Assembly (NCBI GenBank): GCA_024195265.1 | Contig: JAJLRJ010000006.1 | Location: 5,508,615 to 5,572,614, forward strand | DNA length: 64,000 bases | Reading direction: 5' to 3' | Source of the DNA: Dendrophyllia cribrosa | Lineage: Eukaryota > Cnidaria > Anthozoa > Scleractinia > Dendrophylliidae | In this document: positions 12,001 through 27,000 of the stretch, piece by piece | Numbering within the stretch: position 1 is the first letter of the stretch | How the letters are laid out: the number at the start of each line of letters is the position of its first letter | The notes under the pieces: generated by a model | Seen by the model: the letters and a program-made list of their open reading frames with translations, nothing else | Databases searched by the model: none | What the model was told of the DNA's origin: nothing | Made by a program: the position numbers and the translations under genes

Positions 12001-15000
12001 CTGGACACAAGGCGACTGCACGGAGGACATCAAGCACAGCCTGGTACAGAGGAACATGGCGAGCCATGTCCAACACTGCAAGGAGGAGAATGTAATTAGG
12101 TTGTCATCATCAACACGTTGTTAACATGTTCAACGCTTCGCGTATTCCAAGTTAAAAAGTGCCTTGGTTTAATCAATCTTAAGCTACCACTAAAATATCA
12201 ACATCACTTAACCCTTTCACTCCCAGAGTCAATTATGGAGACATGTAGTGTAGTTCTAACTTTTGAGTCTGTGGACGAAATCCTATGGTGTGACCATTCA
12301 AATGAAACCTCTTCTGCAGTACTTTTGCATGGTACCATTTGCTTTTCAATATTTTACAAAATGAAATTTGGGAATTTTCTTGAATTTTGATGTTTGGCTC
12401 TTGGGAGTTAAAGGGTTAAAAATCAACATTCTTACTGAAATACCTTTACAACTTTCTAAAAGTAACAGAACATTCGAAAATATCCCCATTATTTTAAAAT
12501 TACTGAAATAGCAAGCAAGAATGATGTTGAATGACAGACACACCATAATGATTACTACACACTATAAAACAAGAGATGAACTGTAGCAGGGCATTTCTAC
12601 AAACCAGAGTCATTTCTTAGGTAGGACGACAGAGCAGGAATCAGACATGACTCCCCCAGTAACTCCAGCAGTGGAACAGCGAGGCTGTACGATCCATAAC
12701 TGCTTGATTCACAATACTCTGCTCCAGAAATCTCGCTGGGTTTTCTAAACGTTTTGACGTAGCTCGCAAGCACCTAGAAAATAATCACATGCATAGAGTC
12801 ACATTTAAAACACTGACTTGGAGTGCGTTCAGCCTGCAGGATGCAGTGAGATGTTATCTCATCTAACCGCCGCCTGGTTAGCTGAGTTCGCGGGTTCGAA
12901 TCCCAGCTGGACCATCACTCAGGGTCTTAACTGAGGAAGATGCGCTGTCTTTGCAATGATATCTGCAGATTGTAAGACCTTCACGTGGCTCGGATGACCA
13001 CGTTGAAATGGCGGTCCCGTCTCTAATAGGGTCGTAAAAGAACCACTGAGGACTTAACAAAACCCTGACTGTGACCACTCTCAGTGCCATACATTGTTCA
13101 TGGTTAGTGTGGGGTAGATGAGATCAATAATGCACTGATAGGTGTTGCTTGAGGCGCCTTCATGAGTTGACGTCATTCTCATGAGTGTATTCAAAGCGCC
13201 ATGAGACGCAAGTGATACATGTGCGCTATACAAGACATTTATTCATTCATGCATGCATTCATTCGTTCGTTTGTTCATTCATACTCTAAAGGAAAGGCTG
13301 GTATTCACCTGTAGTAGACAAGTAACATGCTCCTCTTCAGCTTTCTGTTTCAGCATGGCTTGTTCCACATCCCACCCTGATGAAGTGGAGCCTGTACCAA
13401 ACCCTGTTCCCTTGGCCCAGTAACTTCTCTCGCTGCCTGATCCAGTATCGTTGTCACGACATACACTGAACATCAAACAAACAGGAACACAAAAATAAGG
13501 TCCACTTACATTTCTACATAAAACTTGCATGCGGCATCACTGTCAAGAAAGTTTCAAACAAAGGATTCACATTCTTTGCTGTGGCCATCATAAAAACAGT
13601 GTTTCAGTCAACTGCCAAAGGCAGGGAGTCAATAAATAATTTTAAGGGGTCAACAGGTTGTGGGTATCTTTGCCAGGTTAGGAAGCCAGCCTTGTCGGCT
13701 TTTTGACCTGAGACCCCTCTTTTATCTGGAACACTGAGAAGGCAATGCCACTTTTCTTGAAACTGACTTACAACACCAAAGTAAAACCCACCATAAGTCA
13801 CACATGTTACCCAATGGTTGTAAAAATATACCTTTCACAGTCCATTCATTCACAACTCCATTTCATTCGTGTTGCTATTCAAAAAGCGACAGAAACAGAA
13901 TAATATTCGAAATCATTGCATCATATGACACCTCTCAATAAGCTTCCCTACATATTCCAACCATATTCCTATTAAATTCTTGATTTGTATTCCTTGTAAA
14001 TAAGCATAAACAGTCTGTAATTCAGGGTATACAGCATGCGATGGCTAGTACGTTTTGAGGACAAAGGCGCAACTTTGTGTAGAAAAGAATGTTTTTAGGA
14101 TAAATCCAGGTATCTAAGCTCAAGACCTACCTTCCAGTCAGAGCAGACAAAGCCTGTAGCGCCAGCTTGTGGGAGTGGTTAGTGGCACGTGGCTTGTGAT
14201 GACTGAGTACCGCTAGGCACAGCAACACTATCTGAATGGCACCAACCTCCATTGCTGCCTTTTGTACTGTGACGCTTTCTTGTGGTGCCAGTGCACTGTC
14301 TTGAAAGAGCATGCGTAATACCTGGAATGGTAGTGTGGCTAGGCTGCTGGCTACTGGCGATGACAGAATAGCTTCTATAACGAACAGTAACCCATTCAAC
14401 ATATTAATAATGTTATGAGAATGATATACGGTAATGTCACCATTATCAGTATCATTTTGAAAAGCAAAAAGAAAACAATTGTATGTACCTAAAAATAATG
14501 CTCCGGAATTGTTAACAATTACTACACTAGTGCACTGAAATTATAAATAAATGTCTTTTGCTGCTGATGGTCTGGATGAAAACGGATTGCAACTTGAAAA
14601 AATCAGGCAAATGTTTTCAACTTCTACAGCTTGTGTGTTGGAAAACTCGCAAAAACTGATTATGGTTTATTTTCCTTGGATAATTCACTTAATATCTTCC
14701 TTTAAGTGTTCTATAAGCATTTTGTGTACGACAAAGGTATTTAGTTTTAATTTGGCGCAGTTTTGACCCCAAAACGTCACAATCCCAGCGAATGATACAT
14801 GGTTTAACATCTTTCAGCAGTCGTTGCTCAACAAATGTTGAACGACGTTGCAACTTGTTGAATGAGTGGAAAACATTCTGCACGTTGGAAAGGAGCCTGT
14901 CTATTTTCTGTCAACAACGTTCAACATGTTGAATGGCCTATTTTAACATTTGACATGGCATGATACACTGTTGAACATGGTTGAACAACACTGTTCAACA

Positions 15001-18000
15001 TGGTTGAACAGCCGTTACAAAATCTGTTGATCAACAAATATTGAATGGGGTACCACAGGCTTTAGAGAGTTTTAGACTGCTCTTAAACTGACTGCATCTA
15101 CACTGATTTTGCATTTCTGGAGCTATATCAATGCTCAAAACTGGTGTGTAGAACCTCCATTTTGAATATTTGTGACGCCATATGGTTGCCCAATAAACCA
15201 ATTCCGATATATTAAAATTCATACTTGGCTCCGAGGCTTAGGGGAATAAACCAAAAGAAATCACATCGAGGTTCAGGTATGAATAATTTATTTCTTTTGT
15301 TTTATTCCCCTAAGCCTCGGAGCCAAGTATGAATTTTAATATATCGGAATTGGTCTATTGTTGCATACCAACCAAATTTTGTCATAAAAATTCAAAATGG
15401 CTACCCGCAGGAATTTGAAAGCAAAAATAGACGATATTCATGTCCAATGTTTTTGCACACTAAATTGTCTTATTTTCCAATTGGTTTTAAAATATTAGAA
15501 ATGTAGACTTTATTTGCAACAATTGAACGTCAATTTGTTACAACAGTGGAGGTTCCATTAAACCACTGTGGTTCCACATCTTATCAGGGAAAAAGTTTAA
15601 TTATGTCTATTGATAAAGACTTCATCCTACCTCCATCACCATCTTGCTTGGTACCCAGAAGCAGCCTCAGAAGATACCGAGCTCTGAGGCGATCCTGAAG
15701 TAGCACTTTGTCATACCCTGGAAGGCGAATGAACAAGCCAAATGCAACAAGTGAATGGGCTGGGACAGTGCTTAAGACTGATGCAGGGAGAGAAACCAAA
15801 GGCAGTGGAAGCCGGGTGGGGTAAGAATGCAATCTACCCTCACTGTCACCCCCATCATCACCTCCAACTTCACTATCAGGGTTCACTGAGGGAGGCATGA
15901 TGATGTGGCAAGGCAGGTGAGTTGACAACTGTGCAAGTCCGTCCTGTTTTGCAAAGACATCCAATGGGGTTGGCAATGACGCAGCAGTTGACAAGGTGTC
16001 TTGTGAATTCTTTTCTCGTTGCGGCCTACAGCTCAGCTCAAGAAAAGAACCCCCACAAGGGAATCCTTTGTTCATTAGGGACTGCAGCAATTGAGCTAAT
16101 GTCCAAGATTGGGGCAAAGGCATATCACTGAGGTTTTCATGATAAAATGAACATGATAAGTTATTCCTTTGATTGTGTTTCTGCAAAGTGGCAGGATTGC
16201 TTTCTTTCGCAGCTAATGTGTCACTCTTGTCCGCTCGCTTGCTTTTCACATTCAATCCTGCAGCAAGACTTACAGATTCCAAAAATTCAAATCCTTCATA
16301 CAGACCAAAGTCATTTGGGTCTGTCAACTCTCCTGTTGCAGGCTTCAAGGTCCTTTCCTCAGGAACTGGTTCAACAGGTTTGTCTGATTTAGGCAACAGG
16401 ATTTGCTCGCTTAGTACTTGAAGACTCAACGACAATTTAGCAGAAAGCAATATGAATGAGTGTCCTGCTCCAAAGCGAGGATGCCAACCATGTTTGTGAT
16501 AAAAATCAATTCCCCTAAATGTTTGTAAATTTAAATCATTCTCAACGTGCAAACAGATAGGAATTGTTTCCTCTTCCAGCAACATCTGCAAGATCAACTG
16601 TCGAATGAAACCACTGACTTGAGTGTGAAGCTTGGGTTTCTTTGTGAAATCAGATGAACTCAAGGAGGCCTCTCCCCCAATGGTTTCAACCAAAAGGCAT
16701 GCCATTTTCTCTTGATTTCTCGGATGAAAACGCACACAGTTACATAATAGTTCCACAGTTGCAGTTTCAACTGCAAAACTACTGTAGCTTGAGACAGAAG
16801 AAGCTATGCCTGGTGAGTTAAACGGCGAGTTGCTGTGGTCACTATACCCTCCACAGAGCTTTGATAGTAGAGGAAACCAAAACTGATAACCACCTTCCCC
16901 CATCCAATCTTTGATGGATGGTTCTTGGCAACAAGATGTTAGAAAACGTAAGAGGTTTGGAAGGAGATCGACAGGGACACCATTTTGCGGCTGTTGTGAT
17001 TTTCTTGGAGATAGAGCCTGGTCTGAATCGCCCACTGATTGACAAAAGTCCACAATACCTTCAACCATCAGTTCAAGCAAGCCAGAATTTAAGAGCATCC
17101 GGCTGGTAATGGGAGACTGGCTTGCTGTTGCCAGTGTTGCAAGCCGTGATGGAGGCGACAAGAGACTTGATAATGCACTATCAGTACGGCTGCCTTTCTT
17201 GCGATGCATTTTCATGGACCCAGTTAGTTCTAAAAGCACTTCATAATAATTTGGACAAATGTATGACAATGCACCAATGAGGTTGTCAATGCTTTGTTTC
17301 AAGGTATCTTGATCAGTTACATTTTGAGACAACTCATACAGGCTCCTAGAAACAAAGAAAAACAATATTAACAAATTCAAAACAACATAACAGTGGCTTT
17401 CTGGCCACCTCATTCCCAAACAATGGGCAAAACATTTTGTACCGTAAATCCTCTATTAAGCAGCCCCCCCCCCCCCCCCCCCCTCCCCCACTCTAATAAG
17501 CCCCACACACCTGAAAAGTGTCTCAGAAAAATGCTGGCTAACAATGTACTCAGAATCAGTTTCCTTGGCTTGCCAGATGACTGCAGCTACAGCCTGGATT
17601 TGACCAGGTGCGGTCAGTATGGAGGCGGAGGAGTCACATAAAGAAGTCAACCATGATGACATTGCTGATAACCTGCAACAGAAATAATTGAATGAATGAA
17701 TGAACAAATGAACAAATGAAAAATCAAAGGCTCCTACGAGTCAAATCGTCAGTCACTGTCAGTCCACTGTGGATCTCAATGCTTCCTAACTACCACCAAA
17801 CCCACGCACAAACAAATGTTAGTGAAGGTAACGTGGGATATCTACTGCTTTATTATCAATCATATATCACATCTCAACCCTTCATATCTCCCACAACAAA
17901 CCATGAACAAACAATTGCTTCTGAAGGTGATGCGGGATAACTACTGCTTTATTGTCAATCATACATTACTTATCTCTTTGCCACACCTGTCTTCATATGA

Positions 18001-21000
18001 AGAATCCTGTTTCTTTCCAAGTTGATAAATAAGTTCCACTGTAGCTACATTCACAACTGCTCCTCTTGTTCTCTCCTTTTCACCAGGACATTTAAGAAGC
18101 TGTTTTACCAGCACTGTACCAAGCTCAGGAAACTGAATGGACAACTTCATGAGCACCAGCTCCAGACAGGCAGAATACGTCTCACTTAATGGAAAAACAA
18201 CTCAGTTGGTATTTGTTTACTGTGTCATTACTACTCTTCCCAGTAAATAGTGATAGCCAGGAATATTATGGCTGCCTCAATGATGCCGTGAGTCGAGTTC
18301 AGATGCATTGCGTGGTACAATTGTCTGTAACACGTGATGACATTTTGTCGCATCACATGTTTGGGTTCAAGCACTGTACAAAGGAATTTCGAACATGTGA
18401 TACGAAAATGCTCGTCAAGTGGCACAGACAAATGTACCATGTGGTTCATTTGAAACAGACTTGCGGCAGCATCACGATCGTTACTCTGAAGTAACATAAA
18501 TGCTGACAATTTCATGATTTTAAAACGTTCAAAATTTGATGACATGAAAAAACATCAAGTCAATCAGTGTGTAGAAATTGCAAACAAACTGAGGTCATGA
18601 AATAAGTCCATTCCAAAATTGCAATATAATCAAAATGTTATGTATTACAAGGCTGCTGCCTAACGGGCGCCCGGTCGCCAGGGGCGCCCAAGTTTAGAAC
18701 ATGGGCGACCAAATTTTGGTGCAAGGAGCCCAAGCGGGCGCCTAACGTAACACACAGCATAAGCCCTAACTTCCTTGTAAATTAGATTCCATTAGCTGGA
18801 CTTTAAACAGTGGAAGTGTTGATATATTTGGAGAATGCTAAGGCAGAAAATTTCCACAAATAACCTGTAATGTAACATGTTCAACTGCTAAGTTTTGTCG
18901 AAACGAACGAAGCCATTATTTCCGAGTCCTGTTAGTAGTTGGAGACTGGGTCTGAGGTTTCATTTCCAAATATGGAATAGCAAAATTATGGGCTATTTGT
19001 TGCCTCTGTTGACATTCGTTCTACATCGTTCGCTTGTGAAATATGTTCGCCTATCTCATCAATTTGATGACTTTTTTTGCGGCTAGAATGGAAACGTAAC
19101 CTACACGCTATTAGACTGCAAAACAGTCGGGGTTTTTTTCGCTGGCTCACTCGCAAAGGCGCGAGGCGCCGAACCGCACGCATTCGTATGACCAACGCAA
19201 AAAATACCACTGTTTTGCAGTCTAACACGGCTATCAACCGGAAGTGCTTGATGTTTGATTTCACGTACGAGATTAGTTTGCTCCGTATCATGATTTTTTC
19301 AAAAGACTTAAAACAACGCGGTATGATGCTTGTTATGTGATGTCTTCACCTTGAATAAAGAAATTAGTTAATGAGTAAGCTAGTGTTGGTTGTATTTTTA
19401 CTTTGCTGCACTTGCATAGCGCCCTTTTCCCGCTTAAATTGGCAAAGGTTTATTTGGCTTTAGCCCGATGATTATGATGGAGTTCTCGCAACAGGTTAGC
19501 ATCTCCGTACGGAAACGTTATAGGCTTCCAGTCTCAGATAACGATTTGGAACTGTCTCTTTCATAACAACAAAATATATTTCCTACTTTTAAAACACAAC
19601 CAAAGATGCCTTTATTTGACCTTTTTTATTTTAAAATGAATTAAGTGAGTCTTTGTTCAATCCGTAGTGTCAGTAGTCGGATCCTGCCAGGATGTATATA
19701 CATATACTTTCCTAGCCTCTGAACTTGTAAATGATAGGCTTCTGAGTTAAAATTGACTACCATAATGTTATTTGTAAGTTTGATTTTCCCTGTAATTGTG
19801 TTTTTTCCTGCTCGTGTACTTTTATGAGAATAGCGTGATCCAGGCGTTAAGCCTTTGTGGCGCACGAAAGAAAAATGGTCAAACATCGGGCGCAAGAGAA
19901 AAAAAACCGCGGGGAACCTAGCGCCACGCACCGGTTTTCGCTGCTCCCCACATTCTAAACATTTGGAACAGCCAAGGGGCAGTTTGTTACATTTTTTTAA
20001 CTTTCTTGAAGGTTAGTAAAGTTGTCACATGGTGAACATAACAAAAGCGAAAGTTCAGTAAATAAATCTGATTTGAAATTAACTACCATAATAATTTATT
20101 AAAAATTTTGTAAGTTTGATTTTCCCTGTAATTGTGTCAATTCTTGTTTATGTGCAATATAAGCCCACAAATTCTCATGAAAGTCGCCCTTGATAAATAT
20201 CAGAAGGTGCAAGAGCCACTATAACCTATGTAATGATCTTGGAAAAACAGTACATGGAGATTAAACTGGGCTCCTAACAATGTGGCTCGGGCTCCTAACT
20301 TTTAATTTTAGGAGCCCGAAGGGCTCTCTAAAATTTTTCTTAGGCAGCAGCCTTGTATTAAGGCACTAAAAATCAAAGCCAGTGATACTATGATACCAGA
20401 CACAATTTACTTGAAACGCTTGGCTGAAGCTGAGAATTCGCCATCCAATGCGCGTGGCTCTCCCCCTCCTCAATGTTGAATCAAACTGCTTTTAACATTG
20501 CAGGCCATAACTATCAACACCGAGGAGAAGGACTGAAAGAGGTGTTTCAACAATTGTGTCCAATGTTGTAGGTTCTGCTGTAAGTTTTTCACAAACACAG
20601 TTATTACCTTTGCGGTGACAACAGTAAAGATGAACAGGTGTGGAACACATCTGTCAGCAGTGTGGAAGGCTCCTTTGAGTCCAGATCAGGTCCTTTTGAA
20701 AGGCAGTAACCAAGTAACTGCACCCAGCCAAGACTGAAATAAAGAGTACAAAAGTGCTTGTAAAAACTCCAATCAAGGGTTAATTTTGTAGCATCTTAGT
20801 TGTTTTTCAAGCATGTTATTTGCAGTTCATATGCGAGGCTTATTAGCGACATAAAAAAAACAACTACATCATTATCAAAATACGACGTTTTCCAGATAAG
20901 TTGAGCTTAAGTGTCACAAGACATAGATAATTCATTTCAATACTGTTTTACATGCCTTATACTTTCCTAATTTTCTATTTGAAGTTGTGCACCCTAATCG

Positions 21001-24000
21001 GAAAGGTCATGGGTTTGAATCCCATTAAGTCTGCTCAAATTGCAACTCCTTTAGTTGGCGCTTAATCACAATGATGTCTTTCTAACTTCCGGTTAACAAA
21101 CTTCAGGTTAACTTCCTGTGACACCTTCGATAGCATAGTGTCTACATGCACATGTGCAGTAGACACAATAATCAAGAATACCCACCACAAAGTGCCGTGG
21201 CCCCTTTTACAATACACACCTAGCTGCTTGGCCCTTTAAGTTTTGGAGCTCTTGATTGACTACACTCTGAGAGCCATGCAGTGACGTCCCTAAAACTTTG
21301 ATCTGTGAGAGTCCCAGCACATGTGAATCACGTGGACAGTGACAGTGAATATGTACGTGCTGGGGATTAAAACAACACATTACTGCATGTAAAACAACAT
21401 AATAATTAACAATTACTGGATGGGGTTCAGCATGATAGCATGGGGTACCAAGGCCGAGTTTTGTGTTATCTGTCAAAGCTGAAGGCTGAGGCAGATAACA
21501 GAAACTGGGGCCTTGATAATTTTCGCTATTATATGAAAACCAAATCAAAAATTGTTTTAATATACATTTTGATCACTAATTTATCATTAAATTTATCACT
21601 CGTTTATCATCAAAGGGCTCAATTTCTAGAACACCTTTAGTACAGTACCGCTCAAAAGTATTAGTGCATTTGCTGCGGTTTCACCAAGGCCAAACCGCAG
21701 TTTTGGGCTGTAGTTTGACATCGGCAAAACCTCGTCTGACCTCGTTAAAAACCCCGGTTTCACCTCGATTTTTAAGGTAAAGAATAGGACGCGGTCGTGT
21801 TTGAAAAGCTTGTTGTTTCTTTTGTTTTGAAGTTCATTAATAACAACAGGTGAGACGTGACGCTCGGATGATTTGAACATGATACCTTTACACACGTTAA
21901 ACCCGAAGAGTTTGGCTCTGAATGCTGCTGTTATTAAAGAAAGAAATAAAAACTCATTTCATTTCACAAAAAAACTTGTCCAAACTTTCCCTACAATACA
22001 TTCATACAGCTAACTACATGAACATGTACATAAACAAAACACTTAATAGGAACTTGAAATACAATTCCTCGTTTACTTCTGCAAGAAAAACTTGAGAGGA
22101 AAACCTTACCTGCGCAACAAGAGGTTGCTGAAGTTTAAGTTTGATAACTGTTATCCCGGTAGTGAGTACTGGTTCACACACAGGTACAAGGACTTGAGTG
22201 TCATTACTGATGTCTAGTGCCACATGTGAAGGGCATGCTGAAGAGGTAATACACTCAAGCTCAATGTGGAGGCTAATTTTATAAACACTCGAACAGTCTA
22301 CAATATGACAATATAACATTGTCAACAACATTATTTGTCTATAACATTCTTTTCAATTGCTTAAATTGCAAACACAACTACGAGGATCATTTCTAGACTT
22401 TTCATTCTCTATCTGTAGTTCATATATGATTTATTCACATACATGTACCTCCTTTGTCATTATTACTTTCATGGGAACACATGAACTCACAATTGACTTT
22501 GCTCTTAATATGTTGGCTTCATAGCTCAGTTGATAGAGCATCGCACCGGTAATGCAGAGGTCACGGGTTCATAACCCGTTAAAGCCCTGAATTTTTTTCA
22601 GGCTTCTTTACAATTGCTTAAATTGCAAACACAACTGCGAGGATCATTTCTTCATTTTACAGAAATAGTTTATCCAAAACCGTTTTAGTTTTAGTTTTTT
22701 TGGTAGTCTGTCCAATTTTGGCATGATGATTACTATTAAAATTATGCTCAAGTTTCCATGATATGGTTGAGAAGATTTTTGGCACTCTTGGGAGTTCAAG
22801 GTTTAAAGCAAACCAAACCACAGCACTTACTTGAAAGTCCTGTTGTATGCGGCTGTATATGAACTTCATGCAACAAGATGGCTGTGGGGAGACTAATAAC
22901 CAAGTCGCACCATTCTTCATTTAAGGGAAATCGATATGACCATGCTGCAGACCGAGCACGGCGATGCTGAGCTGTGATTTTCAACAGAGCATCAGGAGGA
23001 TGCCTTGGAGATGAAGGACAGTTAATACTCCCTGAAAAATAAATAAAAATAATGCGTCACCTTATAGTTACTTTTTAAATAAGTCAAGTTTCCAACAAAA
23101 ATGATTTGTTTTGCAAGTTTTGATGCTACACAACCTTCTCTCTTTAAATTTAGCTGACCTTTTTTTGCTCTTCTTTTGCGCTTGGCAATAAAACTACTTT
23201 TCAATCCACTAAGTTTCCAAGGATATGGTTAGAACAAAAAGTCACAACAATTTAAACAAATTCTAGCTAGTGTTATGATTTACACAGAAGGCTTATGGCA
23301 ATGTAAACTCAACGTGCACACAATTATCCAAACAGAACTTGCATGCACTCGTGTTAATACCGATGCATGGAATAGTATAAACAATAATTGGCCAATATTA
23401 AACACTTCATGACCAATATTAAACTCATCTTAACAGTATAGGAGGAAATAAATACAATGTAAAATACCACAAATACTGACCATAAGGAGCAAAATTCACA
23501 ATTCTCTTGGTCCAGTCAGTGTCTGCTGAAGCAGTAGTTAAACTCTTGGGAGGATCTCTTCTGCTTGATCTTTTGGATAACTCTTGCATGACAGATAACA
23601 GGCCACTTGAAGAGCTGTCTAGTGAAGTTGTCTGCCCTGATACAATTGACTTACACACTGTTTCAAGACCACCTAAAAGAACAAGGTAGTAAGGTGAAAA
23701 TAACAAAGTTTCCATAAAGAGCAAGTCCAACTAAGATGATATAACAACAAATACATTAACCTAATTTAGCCGTGCATAACTTTTTTAATATTAAAGCACA
23801 TGCCACCAAACCTTGTGATTTCTATTAAATTTTATCTAGAAACAATTTGGTTTGACACTAGTTCATTGTCTACGTGACTTGATGTTCCCATAGCAACAAG
23901 ATATTGACACATGTTTTTCGAGAAATTGGATTTTTTACCTTTCTATGAAAGACAAAATGAGTTTGTTGTTGTTGTTGTAACTTTTACAATTTTTACACCA

Positions 24001-27000
24001 TTTTAGCATTACTTTATTGGTTTTGATTACTTTTAAGTCAATTTGGTTTTCTGAGGTTTTGGAGCAATCCGGAAATCTCGCAAGATGGCGGATCTAAGAT
24101 GATGGCTGTGCAGAACGAATGACATGATTCCTAGTAATGGCTTCTTATTGGTAGTGCACCCTGAACAACACTGGCACTGACAGAGATTTATGATGATGAA
24201 TAGCTACTTAATATGCTGCTGTAAAAACGTTCTGTGATTTAACATGGGAAAGAAGCATTAGCAATTATATTGACTTTCTTTCTCAGCTGATTTAGCTCAG
24301 GGATAAGATTGTGTATTGCAACACTCTATTGAACATTCTACCACTCATTTAATTAACATTATTTCCATAATGGGTTAGTATCATTTATCCACTCACTTGT
24401 GATGGTCTACCTTTGTCTAAGCCTTTTGAAATGGGCATTCTAAAACAAACTCGTTCAATGATAGAGCAGAAAAAAACAGTGACTGGAATGTGTTCATACA
24501 TACCTTTTTCATAAAACTGAGTTACTGCTTGCGAGGAGTTTAAAACCTTGAACAATAGCCACAAAAGAGGGGCTGAGAGATGTTTTACAGATGTTGACAA
24601 TGGGTCCACATTGCCGTCTTTTGATGTTTGAAGATATGCAAGAATTCCATCTACAAGAACGTCAAGGTCAGTGACATTACTTTGAACAACACTTAAGAGT
24701 TGTAGTATTCCATCTTCAACAGAAGTGGGCTTTGCTGAGGTCTTCACATCTGCAGGCAACTTCTCTTGAGGCAAAAACATAGCTGAGTTTAGTATCCCTT
24801 GTGTTTCAGTAGAGCACTGATTAAGGCATTCCAACAAGCATAGGAGAATGTCTTTCCTAGCTACCAGTTTATCAGTCAGTTTGAGTGGTGAATTACTGCT
24901 GCAACTGCTAGCAACACCTTGGACTTCACTTGACTCCTGGCCCACTGGTGTTTGATTGGCGACCGAGTTCTGTAATAGCTGAATGACTAAACCCAGCACC
25001 TGAAGAAGCCAGACACTGTTGTCCAGCTTGTCTACACCTGGACCAGTTGCAGGTGAAATGAGGACCTCGGCAGAAGGAAGAAGATTAACACTCTGTTTGT
25101 GCATTAGGTGATCTAAAGTTAGTTGGACTGAAGCATCCACCAGACTTGTGATAACATCAGGTTCTGCTTGATGCCATGCAGCATTTGGGTTTGCCAATAA
25201 AATGTCAATGACCGGTTGCACTTGTAGGACTGCCCCTCTGTTGGAAAGTCTGCAAAGCGATGAAGGAAAAACACTACATTTCAGAACTCAACACCACAAC
25301 AGCCAACTCGTGAGTACAGAACATTTGGACCCTCCCCTGTCCTAGATGTTTTGCTTCAACGACCCGCCCCCACCCCCCACCCCACCCCTGCATCCAACTC
25401 CCCACCCTTCCCTCACTCCAAGTTAATAACTGGGGCCCTAAGCAATAAGAATGTTGATGTCTCAGATGCCACAGACAGCAACCTGAATTCATATGCTTTC
25501 CATATTGGCATGTCTTGAACTCATGAAATGAAGTGCTAGATGTTGAACAGAAGGTTTCCCATCTGTGGCGAGTATCCAAAACATGCCAATATTTAAAAAA
25601 TAGAACTATGACTTTTGGCTGCTCCTGTGAGGCCAGGATATGAACAATTTTGTTACACAACGCCCCCTACACCAGCACCATGTTTTGTGACTACTGTAGT
25701 GTAGCGCGCAATCAGGCAAGGTGGGTTTGGCATGGAAAGGAGTGTGTAGAATCAAGCAAACAGCTGCATCTTAACATACACAGAACATGGTTTGAAGAAA
25801 CAAAAAACACATTTACCGTTTTCTGCAAAGTTCAAGTATTGTCTTAAGCAACAGTTCCTGGAAAAGCAGAAGAAGCTTGACATCACTGTGACCTTCAACA
25901 GCTGACTGCAAAGATGTCAGAAATGATTTCACTGGTTTTGGACTAGGTGAAATAGAGTGTGGTCCAAATGATGACATCTGGGATAAGAGTTTTACCAAAA
26001 AGGCCAAAAGATCTTCATTCCTGAGAAATGCCAACAATTCCTGATCGGCGCAGTTTTTCAATTGCTGCTCAGACACCACTGTGAGGACTTGCAAACAAAG
26101 CTGCTGGGCTTGAAGAGACGATTCTGGCTGGTGCACCAAATGGGATAGTAAATTTCTTAGTGAGGTTGTGTCAAGTTTCAAACTGCCACAACAAAGTTTA
26201 ATCTTCAGCCACAAGTCCAAAAGAGATGCAATATCCACGTTAAACTCCTTGAAGATCTTACTAAAAGAGAACTGCAAAGCGCACTCTGAACTGGTGTTAC
26301 CGTTTCGAGTAGAAGGCCTTCTTGGCTGGTCTGTTGTTCCCCTTGATAGTGGCACGGTGGTACTCAAAGCCTTAGCAATGGCGTCAGCTTGCAGAAGCTC
26401 CAACATTTTAAGATCTTGCTCTGCTTCCATCTCAAGGCCCAGCTCTAGTCGCATGTCAATTGCAGATGACAGCTTGATGGGAGGTGGACTAACCTTGGCT
26501 TCCCATGAAGATGGCATCACTGGCTTCTCATGAACAGGTGTTGGCTGAGGCAGTTCGCTACCATTGCCAATGTCTACATACTCTGCCATCCAACCTGGAG
26601 CCTGGAGTTCCCCTTCAGAAGGCAATTCATAATCTTCATAGAAGTCACTGCCATCAATATCTAACAGTATACTACTCTTTTCTTTTGCATCCATTATACT
26701 TGTCACTGGAGGACTTTCTGTGCCATTTTCTTGAATAATGGGAACTTGAACAACTGCTGGTTTGGGAGTATCTGTTGTTTTATTCCCTTTTCCACCTAGA
26801 AAACCACAATTACAATAGGTAAATATCAACATCTCTACATCCCAACCCTTTGCTGGCTGTCATGTCTGTCCCATAGGAACTACTGTATTTGACATGTTGT
26901 TACAATGTAGTCTTGTGGTCCTTTGGAGTGAGTTATTGTGGGCACTTTCTGGGATCTTTCAGCGGTTGTCCCATTTTGTTTCTTACAGAGATTCAATTTA

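Noticed and set aside
22511..22585. Functional tRNA-Thr gene
   Set aside because: C at position 33, mismatches in the anticodon and acceptor stems, and a SINE tail make it a tRNA-derived SINE head.
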